Positions 43,721 through 51,378 are shown, counted from the first letter of the stretch. The stretch is 64,000 nt of DNA from Leeuwenhoekiella marinoflava DSM 3653 (GCF_900129005.1 NZ_FQUN01000014.1:62001-126000), one strand, 5' to 3'. The notes: generated from the letters alone by a model not told the origin. A program made the numbers and translations.

Positions 43721-43812
43721 GAGGGGGCTTGTACGCCCGTAAAGTGAGATTTAAGATACGCACTAAATGCCACGGGGCAAGCACAACGGCGTGAGTTCAC
43801 TTATACTTTAAT
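43721..43812 (+). ncRNA. Guide-RNA-like unit 6
   Basis: Scaffold 43721-43787, the most diverged copy (GTGAG/CGCAC second helix with one mismatch; ends in GCACAAC). The unique part begins GGCGTGAGTTCACTTATACT. A terminator-like hairpin follows at 43848-43865. It is separated from unit 5 by 174 bp start to start. Confidence 0.75.
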
Positions 43813-43847
43813 GCACTAATTTCACGCTAAAAAATCAATGATTTTAT

Positions 43848-43865
43848 TGGGCTGAGCCCATTTTT
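43848..43865 (+). terminator. Terminator behind guide unit 6
   Basis: TGGGC-TGA-GCCCA followed by five T on the plus strand; it would end the unit 6 transcript before the converging hipT-like gene. Confidence 0.6.
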
Positions 43866-43930
43866 ACGTTAAAAATGAAGATCTTAAAAACTGCAATAAA
43901 TACGCGGGTAAACTTTAAGCGCTTATACTA

Positions 43931-44884
43931 TCAGGCTATTTTCTTAGAAGCGAGTAGGGCACATCTCAATAGAAAAATGCGCTCGTATTCTTTGCACATA
44001 TCGTTAGATAAATTGGACTTATTAAGCCAACTTTTAAAAAGTTTACGTTTGTCAATCATTCTTTTGAAAACTCCAGAAATCTGCTTATTTGTCAATCCCA
44101 TATTTTCACCTAAATACTCAAAATCCATTTGTGTAAGTTTATTTTTCTTTCCATTAATGGTAAGGGCCATTTCTTCTTTGTCTTCTGGATTAACCAGAGA
44201 AACATTTAGCAAATCATAGGCAGGAGCCAAAAGCCATTTCCCATCATTAAGAATCATTGAGAAATTTTTAAGATGCATATCATTATTCCCCGTCAAAAAG
44301 CTAAACACAACCAATTCAAAAAAGAATATTTTATCAAGCCCCGTATTTGTTGAGTACGCTTCCAATGCTTTCCCAATCTTCTCCATCGAGCTTTTATACT
44401 TATCATAGGCTTCTGTTATTTGGAACATATCGAGCATATGTATTTTTTCTCCCTCGGAAGTTCGATCGATGCGCTTGGTGATATAAGCCAGCTCACCTGA
44501 TGCTAATCTTATTAAGCTTGACGGAACAACATTTATCCCAAAAGACTCTGCAATACGCATCGTGACATGCTCATTTTGGGGCATTTCAGGATAGAGTGTT
44601 GATGGCGGCTTAAAAATATAATTACCTCCCAATGCACCCACAACCGTTAATCTTCCTGCCTCTTTATCTTCAACATCATCTAATAGCGAAAGGGATAGTT
44701 TTGGCTGGACCCCAGGTACTGCAATACTACGCTCAACAACTTCCTTAGCTAACTCATTCATTTGATCTAAAGAATACGCTAAAATAGGAGGTTGATCTGT
44801 ATCAAAGAATTCTTGACTACATTTTGTATGAAAATCCTTTTCGTTTTCAATGGGTTCATAACAGTATAAACATTTATTTTTCAT
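43931..44884 (-). CDS. HipA-like Ser/Thr kinase toxin, C-terminal part (HipT-like)
   Basis: A kinase of the HipA family lacking the N-terminal subdomain, which is a separate gene upstream. A small zinc-ribbon-like N-terminus (CLYCYEPIENEKDFHTKC) is followed by the Gly/Ser loop GVQPKLSLSLL, the lysine strand GGNYIFKPPS, the catalytic loop LTGNNDMHLKNFS and the metal Asp in APAYDLLN, so the kinase looks intact. The start is taken at 44884 (MKNKCLYC), overlapping the upstream gene by 11 bp; 44908 is the alternative. In HipBST systems HipT phosphorylates tryptophanyl-tRNA synthetase and stops translation; the target here is inferred by analogy. Confidence 0.9.
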   Translation of the reverse strand: MKNKCLYCYEPIENEKDFHTKCSQEFFDTDQPPILAYSLDQMNELAKEVVERSIAVPGVQPKLSLSLLDDVEDKEAGRLTVVGALGGNYIFKPPSTLYPEMPQNEHVTMRIAESFGINVVPSSLIRLASGELAYITKRIDRTSEGEKIHMLDMFQITEAYDKYKSSMEKIGKALEAYSTNTGLDKIFFFELVVFSFLTGNNDMHLKNFSMILNDGKWLLAPAYDLLNVSLVNPEDKEEMALTINGKKNKLTQMDFEYLGENMGLTNKQISGVFKRMIDKRKLFKSWLNKSNLSNDMCKEYERIFLLRCALLASKKIA

Positions 44885-45209
44885 CAGGATCTGGTATTGG
44901 TTGAACACTAACAGCTCCGATACAATTTTGACAGCAAGCCAGCAATAGTCCCATACGGTCGTTCGGTTGTAATTTCCAGTTTTTACTTGCGATATCTAAT
45001 AACCATCCTTCAGGGATCAAACCTTCAAAAAAAGCAAAAAGGTGATTATTGATATAGGGCTTTTCAGTTACAGGCATGGTGAACGTGAGAAACTGATCTT
45101 TGTAAGCTGAAACATATTCAGGAGTATATTGAAATATATAATCTCCATCATCTTTTTCGGTAAGATGACCGGCTAATATATCTTTATAATAGATTAGGGC
45201 TTTTCTCAT
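44874..45209 (-). CDS. HipA N-terminal subdomain protein (HipS-like)
   Basis: A 111-residue stand-alone version of the HipA N-terminal subdomain (ALIYYKDILAGHLTEKDDGDYIFQYTPEYVSAYKDQFLTFTM, then PYINNHLFAFFEGLIPEGWLLDIASKNWKL). In E. coli HipBST the equivalent protein HipS, not HipB, neutralises the kinase. It overlaps hipB by 4 bp and the kinase by 11 bp, so the three proteins are co-translated. Confidence 0.88.
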   Translation of the reverse strand: MRKALIYYKDILAGHLTEKDDGDYIFQYTPEYVSAYKDQFLTFTMPVTEKPYINNHLFAFFEGLIPEGWLLDIASKNWKLQPNDRMGLLLACCQNCIGAVSVQPIPDPDEK

Positions 45210-45427
45210 TTCTTAGTTGATTTTTCAAAATCTGCGGTTTTCACAACTGCCAGTTCGTGACCAAACATACCTAGCACCAAGTTAACTTTAGTCATATTAA
45301 GATTGGTCTTTCCTTGCTCAATTTTTCTAATAACTGTTAATGCAACTCCTACGCGATCAGCAAATTCCTGTTGCGTGAGATTAACCTCCTTTCTTCGTGT
45401 TTTCAAGAACGTTGATAATTTCTCCAT
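45206..45427 (-). CDS. HipB-like XRE regulator
   Basis: A 73-residue Cro/C1-type protein: LSTFLKTRRKEVNLTQQEFADRVGVALTVIRKIEQGKTNLNMTKVNLVLGMFGHELAVV, with the helix-turn-helix LTQQEFADRVGVALTVIRKIE. It is first in the hipBST operon. A large AT-rich inverted repeat starts 9 bp upstream of its start codon and is its probable operator. Confidence 0.88.
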   Translation of the reverse strand: MEKLSTFLKTRRKEVNLTQQEFADRVGVALTVIRKIEQGKTNLNMTKVNLVLGMFGHELAVVKTADFEKSTKK

Positions 45428-45435
45428 TGTATGTT

Positions 45436-45477
45436 TTTAAATATAAAGACATTTAAATATAGTCATTTATATTTAAA
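45436..45477. promoter_or_regulatory. HipB operator candidate
   Basis: TTTAAATATAAA (45436-45447) and its exact complement TTTATATTTAAA (45466-45477), with inner GAC/GTC pairs, span 42 bp directly upstream of hipB. The rest of the gap to 45729 shows no gene. Confidence 0.65.
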
Positions 45478-45729
45478 AGCATATAAATAAGAAATGAAAC
45501 CTTAAATCGTTGTAATTACATATAATTTTTAAATAAGGCATTACTTTTTATTCAAATTATAGAATAGAAAGAAACCGTTTTTTTCAGATAGATTTTTAGC
45601 GGATTCACAGAACGAAGCAGATTATCCTATCTGTTCAACCCCTTGTTATCCGTTTCTTGTCAGATTCAGCCAATACATTAGATTCTTGATTTTTATAATT
45701 TTTTCAGATTCTTTCTTACCATTAACCGC

Positions 45730-46197
45730 TTAGCTATTCTGTTTAAGCAATTGGTTAATATGGTGGTTTACTTGTTCAATTTGTTTGGCCTCTGTTTTTT
45801 TTGAAGTAATATCATTTAAAATTTCATTTTGTTGATCTTTATGTAATGATTTAAACGAGTCTAGTACACTTGCATCTTCAAAACATTGGAAAATTTCTGA
45901 ATTTTTATGAATTCTGTCATGGGTATGCAGATATAAAGTAACAGTCACCTTATCCCCACCGGTCTTACCTATTGCATTTCTGATTTCTTGGTTTATTGAA
46001 ATTATTTTGTCCTCTTCTTTTCTTGGTGCTAAATTCATTTCTTTTAACTCGTAATCATCTATTAAACCAGATACTTTTAGCGAACCCCAAGTTCCATCTA
46101 TGTCGGCTGTATTAGGTATGACAAGATGGTATGTCCAAGCTCCATTTCCACTTTTATAAATTAATTCAAGCTCTTGATTGTCGACAATTTTTTTCAT
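45730..46197 (-). CDS. DUF1905 / OmdA-like (YdeI family) protein
   Basis: A 155-residue protein. Residues 1-95 match DUF1905 (GTWGSLKVSGLIDDYELKEMNLAPRKEEDKIISINQEIRNAIGKTGGDKVTVTLYL), and the C-terminal helices (LDSFKSLHKDQQNEILNDITSKKTEAKQIEQVNHHINQLLKQ) match the bacteriocin-protection YdeI/OmdA module. Function is not established. It stands alone in the island between HipBST and the mobilization genes. Confidence 0.75.
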   Translation of the reverse strand: MKKIVDNQELELIYKSGNGAWTYHLVIPNTADIDGTWGSLKVSGLIDDYELKEMNLAPRKEEDKIISINQEIRNAIGKTGGDKVTVTLYLHTHDRIHKNSEIFQCFEDASVLDSFKSLHKDQQNEILNDITSKKTEAKQIEQVNHHINQLLKQNS

Positions 46198-46475
46198 TCT
46201 TTTATTTCCACGTTATTTGATATTGCTAATAATTATATAGGTGTGCCTTTAAATTAATTAGTGCACTGAGACCTTATAAATATAGGCTTTTACGAAATGA
46301 GCCTGAAATTAGAAGAAAACAAAGACTATAGAATAAGGTGATGTTAAGACGTAAAATTACTTTTTAATACAAAGTATCATCTCACTCAAATCCCTTCCCA
46401 TTATTTTTTCTTTCGAAAAGGCCTTCACAACGGCTAGGTTTTTTTTGAAAGAAAAAATTATTTCTGTTTTACCTA

Positions 46476-46790
46476 TTAGCGTAGCAACAGGTAAACAATA
46501 CTAAATGCTTGTGAAAGAAAAAGAAATAAAGCTAGCACTAACAACCAATTCGGAATCGTCCGGGAATGTTTAATACGCTTTAGTATTTCTTTACGATATT
46601 TCTGTTGAGTTGTTAGATCTATATGTAGTTTTTTAAGATGTTCCTCAATTAACTTTTCAATTTGTGTGCTGTCTGCTTTGATAGACGTACTCTTTAGATT
46701 TTTTTCAATTTGCTCTAAGCGATTGACTTCCTCCTTAAAGGAATGTAATTCTTCAACGAGAAGTTCTGAGATTAGTTCGAGCTTTGTCAT
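46476..46790 (-). CDS. Coiled-coil membrane protein behind the relaxase
   Basis: A 104-residue protein with a long coiled-coil region (residues 10-75, ELHSFKEEVNRLEQIEKNLK...) and one C-terminal membrane helix (IPNWLLVLALFLFLSQAFSIVYLLL). It overlaps the stop of the relaxase gene by 4 bp. Similar small proteins follow mobB in many Bacteroidetes mobilizable elements; they may tether the relaxosome, which is inference. Confidence 0.7.
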   Translation of the reverse strand: MTKLELISELLVEELHSFKEEVNRLEQIEKNLKSTSIKADSTQIEKLIEEHLKKLHIDLTTQQKYRKEILKRIKHSRTIPNWLLVLALFLFLSQAFSIVYLLLR

Positions 46791-47611
46791 ATTCCAATTC
46801 CTTTATCGATTACAATTTTTAGGACCTTTTTGGCAACAGCTTTAGCCAGGCTTGGTGCAATGGGCACGCTTGTTCCTAGTAAAACAACACTTTTTGTACG
46901 GTTGATGGATTTGAGCAAATTACTGGCAGACATCGACCGGTGAACGGCACTACCTTTTATACTTTGCCCTTGGTACTCAAAACGAAAACCCTGCAGCTGT
47001 TTGGATTTATTGATTACCGGTATAACATCAATCTGCTGATCTCTCATTCGGTTGATATAGGTCTGAAGATCTTTAGAGGGGCCTTGCATGGCTTGCTGAT
47101 GCGCCTTATGGATTTCACCTCGCGTATGTGCGAGCTCTTTATTTTTTTCAAATTGTACGTCCTGCACGGTTTGAATACCCATTTGCTTTGCAGTTCGCTC
47201 AGCAGCCAATTGACTTTGCTTGCCTATAAAACTGTCGTTATATGCCTTGCCCTTTAGATCGATACGATTGACATAAAGATGCACGTGTGTATGCGCTTTA
47301 TCTCGATGTACATAAGCCACTGCCTGTCGGTCTTGCAATTTCATGTTTTGAATAAAGGTTTTAGTGAGTTTGCCTAAATCCTCAGTATTCATTTGAGTTC
47401 CATCGGTCACCGTTGGGCTTAGAATAAAACTCAAAGTATTGCGCTCACAATTTTGATTGAGCGCTTGCACGGCTTTAAATTCCTGAGTGATCTCTTCAGC
47501 AGTTTCTCCGGTGATTAGGTCACTATAAACCTGTTCAGCTTCTTTCTCTTGATTATTGCCATATCGCAAAGCTCCAAGAGTACTAGATATGGAACTTCCT
47601 TTGCCAATCAT
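46787..47611 (-). CDS. mobB: Relaxase / mobilization nuclease
   Basis: A 274-residue relaxase. The HUH metal motif is seen in YVHRDKAHTHVHLYVNRIDLKGKAYND; the N-terminus (MIGKGSSISSTLGALRYGNNQEKEAEQVY) is the Bacteroidetes MobB type with the catalytic Tyr likely among the early residues (LRYGN). It would nick oriT and lead the transferred strand. It overlaps mobC by 4 bp and the coiled-coil protein gene by 4 bp. Confidence 0.92.
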   Translation of the reverse strand: MIGKGSSISSTLGALRYGNNQEKEAEQVYSDLITGETAEEITQEFKAVQALNQNCERNTLSFILSPTVTDGTQMNTEDLGKLTKTFIQNMKLQDRQAVAYVHRDKAHTHVHLYVNRIDLKGKAYNDSFIGKQSQLAAERTAKQMGIQTVQDVQFEKNKELAHTRGEIHKAHQQAMQGPSKDLQTYINRMRDQQIDVIPVINKSKQLQGFRFEYQGQSIKGSAVHRSMSASNLLKSINRTKSVVLLGTSVPIAPSLAKAVAKKVLKIVIDKGIGI

Positions 47612-47904
47612 TTGAGTATGGTTTTTAAGTGTTTCTTGATTTCTTCAGCCACTAAAATCACTTCTTCACTGAGCTTTGGATTTCCTTTTTTATACATATT
47701 TCCAATGCGTTTAAAGTTGTTGTGATACTTGACCAGCATTTTATAGGTGTCCATATGCTCCTCACTCATACGCTGAGTGATTTGTTGTTCCATTAGGCTA
47801 TTTCTACAAAAGGCACTTAAAGAAGAACCTGCAGCTTTAGCTTTTACCTGCAGCAATTTTTTCTCATACACGCTGCATCTGAATTTGATAAGTGCTCGTT
47901 TCAT
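47608..47904 (-). CDS. mobC: MobC-like mobilization accessory protein
   Basis: Start taken at the internal Met (MKRALIKFRCSVYEKKLLQVKAKAAGSSLSAFCRNSLME), which gives a 98-residue ribbon-helix-helix protein of usual MobC form; an upstream Met at 47964 would add 20 non-conserved residues and run into the candidate oriT. MobC proteins bind oriT and help the relaxase. The start follows the candidate oriT directly. Confidence 0.85.
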   Translation of the reverse strand: MKRALIKFRCSVYEKKLLQVKAKAAGSSLSAFCRNSLMEQQITQRMSEEHMDTYKMLVKYHNNFKRIGNMYKKGNPKLSEEVILVAEEIKKHLKTILK

Positions 47905-47929
47905 CGTTTGTTTTTTTTCTTTGCAACCA

Positions 47930-47980
47930 CCGGGAGCAAAGCAAGATTGTGGCCACAGCCACACATCTTGCCCTGCTTTC
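47930..47980. other. Candidate oriT
   Basis: GCAAGATTGTGG (47941-47952) and CCACACATCTTGC (47959-47971) form a 12-base inverted repeat with one bulge, extended outward by weaker pairing (GGGAGCAAA with CCTGCTTTCC). It lies immediately upstream of mobC, where oriT lies in related elements. Confidence 0.45.
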
Positions 47981-47992
47981 CAGAAATCAGTT

Positions 47993-48847
47993 TTAATTCG
48001 TTTTCATCAGCCAGGCATTCAAGTCCTTTTCAGCAGTATAGAATTCCGATTTATCGATACATTTAGAAGTTGAATTCAAGAAGTTTGCTGTGGCTTTTCT
48101 TCCGGCTTCATCCTGATCTAAGTAGAGTTCAACAAGTTTATAATGATCAAAATAGGGGAGTGCCCTATCCGCAAAAGCAACGGAGTTTAAAACCAGAAAA
48201 TCAGCTTCTCTTTTTAAATTTGGATATACTGTAATAAGCGATAACAGGTCAAACATTCCTTCTAGAATAATTAAATATGAAAATCCATTTTTAACCAAAG
48301 TCAGATCTTTTGGAGAACTGGACGATTTACAGTGGCGATTTCTAAATTCCCATCCTCCGGAATTGTTCTTCAGTGCAATTGAGAAATAGTATTTACTTCC
48401 AATAGTATAATGGACTTCCCTACAGAATCGCTTTGCAGCAATCAGACTAATTTTTCGCTCGTGTATATATTCTAGTAGTGCTGGATGTTGAATCATTTTT
48501 ACATGCTTGATTTCAATTCTAGATTCCTTAAAATTGGTTTCCTGCTGTTTGGGTAGATCATAATCAACCGTTTTAAGCTGAGCTAAAATCGCTAATGCAT
48601 GGCTTACAGATACTTTTGAAAGGGCACAAACCAGATCGATACAGTTGCCGCCTTTACCTAATCCGTGATCGTACCAGCAGTTTAATGTTTTAGAAACTTT
48701 AAAGGATGCTTGGGTTTCTGACCGAAGGGGACTCAGAAACCAAGCTTCCTTTTCCGAATTGCGAGTGGGATAGTGTCCTAAAAATTCCAGCGCCTTCACG
48801 ATGGAAATTTTTCGGGCATTTTCACACGATAGTTTTTCTTTTTTCAT
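47993..48847 (-). CDS. DNA primase-like protein (CHC2 zinc finger and TOPRIM)
   Basis: A 284-residue protein. Residues 10-75 are CHC2-like (WFLSPLRSETQASFKVSKTLNCWYDHGLGKGGNCIDLVCAL), and residues 175-280 are TOPRIM-like (SYLIILEGMFDLLSLI, then VELYLDQDEAGRKATANFL). It is a typical replication/transfer primase of mobilizable islands and lies between the primase-helicase and mobC genes. Confidence 0.88.
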   Translation of the reverse strand: MKKEKLSCENARKISIVKALEFLGHYPTRNSEKEAWFLSPLRSETQASFKVSKTLNCWYDHGLGKGGNCIDLVCALSKVSVSHALAILAQLKTVDYDLPKQQETNFKESRIEIKHVKMIQHPALLEYIHERKISLIAAKRFCREVHYTIGSKYYFSIALKNNSGGWEFRNRHCKSSSSPKDLTLVKNGFSYLIILEGMFDLLSLITVYPNLKREADFLVLNSVAFADRALPYFDHYKLVELYLDQDEAGRKATANFLNSTSKCIDKSEFYTAEKDLNAWLMKTN

Positions 48848-49032
48848 CAGCCTTTACTTTGGAGTTATTTTTTGATGAAGTGATGTTTTAGGCTGCTATC
48901 CCTTATGGGTTCTAGTTTTTTTAAATCATCAAAAGGGCATCAGCTCATCATTCTTTTTTTTTCATCTGCATCACTTTTTATTTTGATGATTTAAAGATGA
49001 ATAAATGATGAGTACTTTAATAGCTACAAATA

Positions 49033-50250
49033 CTAGTCTTCAGCTTCATCATTCATCAGTGCATCAAAATTTTCAATTAGAAAATCCTTAGTGATGGTAA
49101 AATACCTTCCTTTAGCTTCGGTAAACTGAAGCGATCCGTCTTGCCACATCAGCAGCTTTTGGTAGCAAAGCGTATTAGATTTGTTAGTGATCCTCCAATC
49201 TTTTTTAAGCAGCTTTCTCAATTGAGTAAGATCTGTTTTGATTCTGGTTTTACTCAAGAGATTCAAAGCATCAATGGGACAGAGATCAATTTCAGTAAGA
49301 TTGAAATGATCCAATGCCAGAAGGAGAATCTCAGCAAGTTCTTTTTCTACCCGGTTTCGATTATGGAGCACTAATCGGGTTAATGCTTTTGTTCTAATTT
49401 GACTCGAATGAAACCACATTCTGGTAGCATGCTTCGAATGGATTTTACGATGCTTCAAAAAGTAAAGAAAGGCTGGGACTTCAGCTTCTAGATGTTCTAA
49501 GTAATTGGTTACTTCCTGATCAACCCTGGGAATTTTTCGAATCCAAAATCGGGTCTCGTTTCCATCTATCTTTATAAAATTATCCTCATTATTACTGCAG
49601 AGTATAAACTTTCCAAAAAACTCAACCTCTCGTTTATCTTTACCTTTCGCTTCAAGCATATTGATATTGGTTGTGCTCAGGTATTTGATTCGTTCTGTGA
49701 GTTCTTCTTTATTAAAGAGCACCTCATCAATACAGATTAGCAGTTTATTTGCCCAATCTGCATTAAACTGACTGGTAAAACTGTCATTAGTCAGATAGGT
49801 GAGATTGTTTTCAAAAATGATTTTCAACCATTTTAAGAAGGTGCTTTTACCGGTGGAACGTTCTCGGGATACCAAACATAAAATCGGCAGTATCTGAACT
49901 GGCCGCAAGTAAAGTAGTTGCAGGTAATCCAGTCCTAACTCATAGTGCTCTCCAAAAATATGCTTGATAAATTTTTGAGTGTAACTTATGGTTCCCTCCT
50001 TTGGTTTTTTGCTAAGCGGAGAGTAGGTATTATAAAAATGGTAGTATGCTGGTTTAAAATCAGTATGACTTGGAATACAGGTAAACCCATCATACTTTAG
50101 TATTTTACTTAAATAGGTTTTGCCATGATCCTGTCTTATAGTTTCAATACTCCAGGGAATTAAGAATTCATTAAAGTGACCTGCAATAGTAGGTGCTTTA
50201 ACTGATTTGTAATAAGAGGTTCCTACACGTATATATGGTATGGCTTTCAT
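49033..50250 (-). CDS. Primase-helicase family protein (DUF5906-like)
   Basis: A 405-residue P-loop ATPase. Walker A is in CLVSRERSTGKSTFLKWLK and Walker B in NKLLICIDEVLF; the sensor segment is FGKFILCSNNEDNF with an Arg finger in ETRFWIRKIPRVDQ. This is the superfamily 3-like helicase found beside TOPRIM primases in Bacteroidetes mobile islands, probably serving replication of the excised circle. The 185-bp gap to the primase shows no gene. Confidence 0.85.
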   Translation of the reverse strand: MKAIPYIRVGTSYYKSVKAPTIAGHFNEFLIPWSIETIRQDHGKTYLSKILKYDGFTCIPSHTDFKPAYYHFYNTYSPLSKKPKEGTISYTQKFIKHIFGEHYELGLDYLQLLYLRPVQILPILCLVSRERSTGKSTFLKWLKIIFENNLTYLTNDSFTSQFNADWANKLLICIDEVLFNKEELTERIKYLSTTNINMLEAKGKDKREVEFFGKFILCSNNEDNFIKIDGNETRFWIRKIPRVDQEVTNYLEHLEAEVPAFLYFLKHRKIHSKHATRMWFHSSQIRTKALTRLVLHNRNRVEKELAEILLLALDHFNLTEIDLCPIDALNLLSKTRIKTDLTQLRKLLKKDWRITNKSNTLCYQKLLMWQDGSLQFTEAKGRYFTITKDFLIENFDALMNDEAED

Positions 50251-50276
50251 AATAAGATATGTTTAAATGAAAAAGG

Positions 50277-50302
50277 AACACCCCATAAGGAAATGGGGTG
50301 TT
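50277..50302 (-). terminator. Terminator behind the HTH_17 gene
   Basis: A nine-base stem AACACCCCA/TGGGGTGTT with an eight-base loop, followed on the minus strand by CCTTTTTC. It lies between the helix-turn-helix gene and the primase-helicase gene. Confidence 0.8.
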
Positions 50303-50313
50303 TACTGAATTAA

Positions 50314-50595
50314 TCAACGTTTATTTGAAGTTGTTATACGATTCTTATCTTCAACTTGAAAATGAGAATCTTGTTGATTGTTTAAAAGCCATTCATTTAG
50401 CAAATCAATATCGAAATAGATGAGTTTGCCAGTGGGTTTGCAGTGTGGTATTGCTCCGGTAGAAGTTAATTTGTAAAGGTAGCTGCGAGACATACCTGTA
50501 TAATCACAAGCTTCTTCAGTAGTAAGTACTTTTTTCTGGGCGAGCAGAAGCGATTCAATTCGCGCAAGCCTTTCGTCTAATTTAATCGTGTTCAT
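50314..50595 (-). CDS. Helix-turn-helix (HTH_17, excisionase-like) protein
   Basis: A 93-residue protein with the MerR-like excisionase fold: KKVLTTEEACDYTGMSRSYLYKLTSTGAIPHCKPTGKLIYFDIDLLNEWLLNN. Such genes sit at the head of the replication/mobilization block in Bacteroidetes islands and act as regulators or excision factors. The 523-bp gap behind it (50596-51118) has no gene; it holds only the right integrase-arm repeat. Confidence 0.88.
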   Translation of the reverse strand: MNTIKLDERLARIESLLLAQKKVLTTEEACDYTGMSRSYLYKLTSTGAIPHCKPTGKLIYFDIDLLNEWLLNNQQDSHFQVEDKNRITTSNKR

Positions 50596-51060
50596 GATAT
50601 TCGTTTTTAAATTGAATAATGAACAAAGCGCTTTGTTTATTTTTTATAGAATTCCTTTGATAAAAGTAAGTAGGAGGTACGTTTAAAAGCTTATACTAAG
50701 CGTGTTTTTATACACAAAATGGAATAAAAGCAAACCATATATTTTGACATCAATTGAAATTCTTCACTCACAAAAGACTTTAAATTAAATGAATCTTTTA
50801 AAGGTTTATTGGACTTATCAACAATTAATGTCTAAGAAAGTTTTAATTCAGACCCCATCAAAGAGCTATAAAACGTCTTTTAATTGAAGAAGTAAAGTAA
50901 AAAAATATAAGTATTGTAAATAGAATACAAGATTTTTTAGCTTGTATAAAAAGGAAATTGAATTATTTCAGGAGAAAAGTGGTAGGTAATTAAATTTGAT
51001 TTCAATTGATTGAGATTGGTAGAACACGGTCATTTTCAAGTGTTAAAAATGTTAAAGTTT

Positions 51061-51076
51061 TACCTATGTTGTACCT
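51061..51076. repeat. Integrase arm-type repeat, right
   Basis: TACCTATGTTGTACCT, exact copy of 20100-20115, 43 bp inside attR. Confidence 0.5.
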
Positions 51077-51118
51077 TTAGTGAGTCAGGCAGCTACAAAT
51101 TAATGTAACTGCCTGAAA

Positions 51119-51166
51119 ATCAAGTAGCGAGAGGGGGGCACGATCCCCCGACCTCCGGGTTATGAA
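51119..51166. repeat. attR: 48-bp repeat within the tRNA gene
   Basis: Identical to 19942-19989. It spans from 6 bp beyond the tRNA 3' end into the anticodon loop; the tRNA gene stays intact on this side. Confidence 0.93.
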
Positions 51167-51198
51167 TCCGACGCTCTAACCAACTGAGCTACCTCGCC
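51125..51198 (-). tRNA. tRNA with CAT anticodon (tRNA-Met; tRNA-Ile2 possible)
   Basis: A 74-nt cloverleaf: acceptor GGCGAGG/TCTCGCT, D stem GCTC/GAGC, anticodon loop TTCATAA, T stem GGGGG/CCCCC, discriminator A, no encoded CCA. The T loop reads ATCGTGC, so the usual T54-A58 pair is exchanged to A54-T58. CAT can be elongator Met, initiator Met or lysidine-modified Ile; the paired 1-72 position argues against initiator. Confidence 0.93.
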
Positions 51199-51378
51199 GT
51201 TTTAGTAATTCTATAAATCTCTTTAAAGACTATGCTGAGGGATTTCCCTAAGCGGGTGCAAATATAATAACATTTATTAAGCTGGCAAGCATCTTAAATA
51301 TAAAATAAAAAAATACTACTAATCTTTTTTACTCTGTAATTAATATTTATATTGGCGACCCAACCGAATAAAGATTCC

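Larger units (their letters stand above)
19942..51166. mobile_element. Integrative mobilizable element inserted in a CAT-anticodon tRNA gene, 31.2 kb
   Basis: Bounded by the 48-bp direct repeats. Inside the left end is a tyrosine integrase; inside the right end are an excisionase-like helix-turn-helix gene, a primase-helicase, a primase, MobC, MobB and a candidate oriT. This is the gene set of Bacteroidetes mobilizable islands. No conjugation (tra) genes are present, so transfer would need a helper. Cargo: type I restriction remains, Argonaute system, sigma/dead-Cas12f module, SusCD operon, HipBST. Confidence 0.9.

Noticed and set aside
35855-43812. CRISPR array
   Set aside because: The repeats are about 65 bp, divergent, spaced 144-174 bp with AT-rich non-spacer sequence, split by an operon, and there is no Cas1/Cas2. 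They fit individual guide-RNA genes better.
43848-43865. Part of guide unit 6
   Set aside because: A short GC stem with T5 lies 60 bp past the scaffold and is absent from other units; better read as a terminator.
43931-45209. hipA broken by a frameshift
   Set aside because: The two parts have their own starts with short overlaps and the order matches known HipBST operons; the kinase part has an extra N-terminal segment not expected from a simple split.
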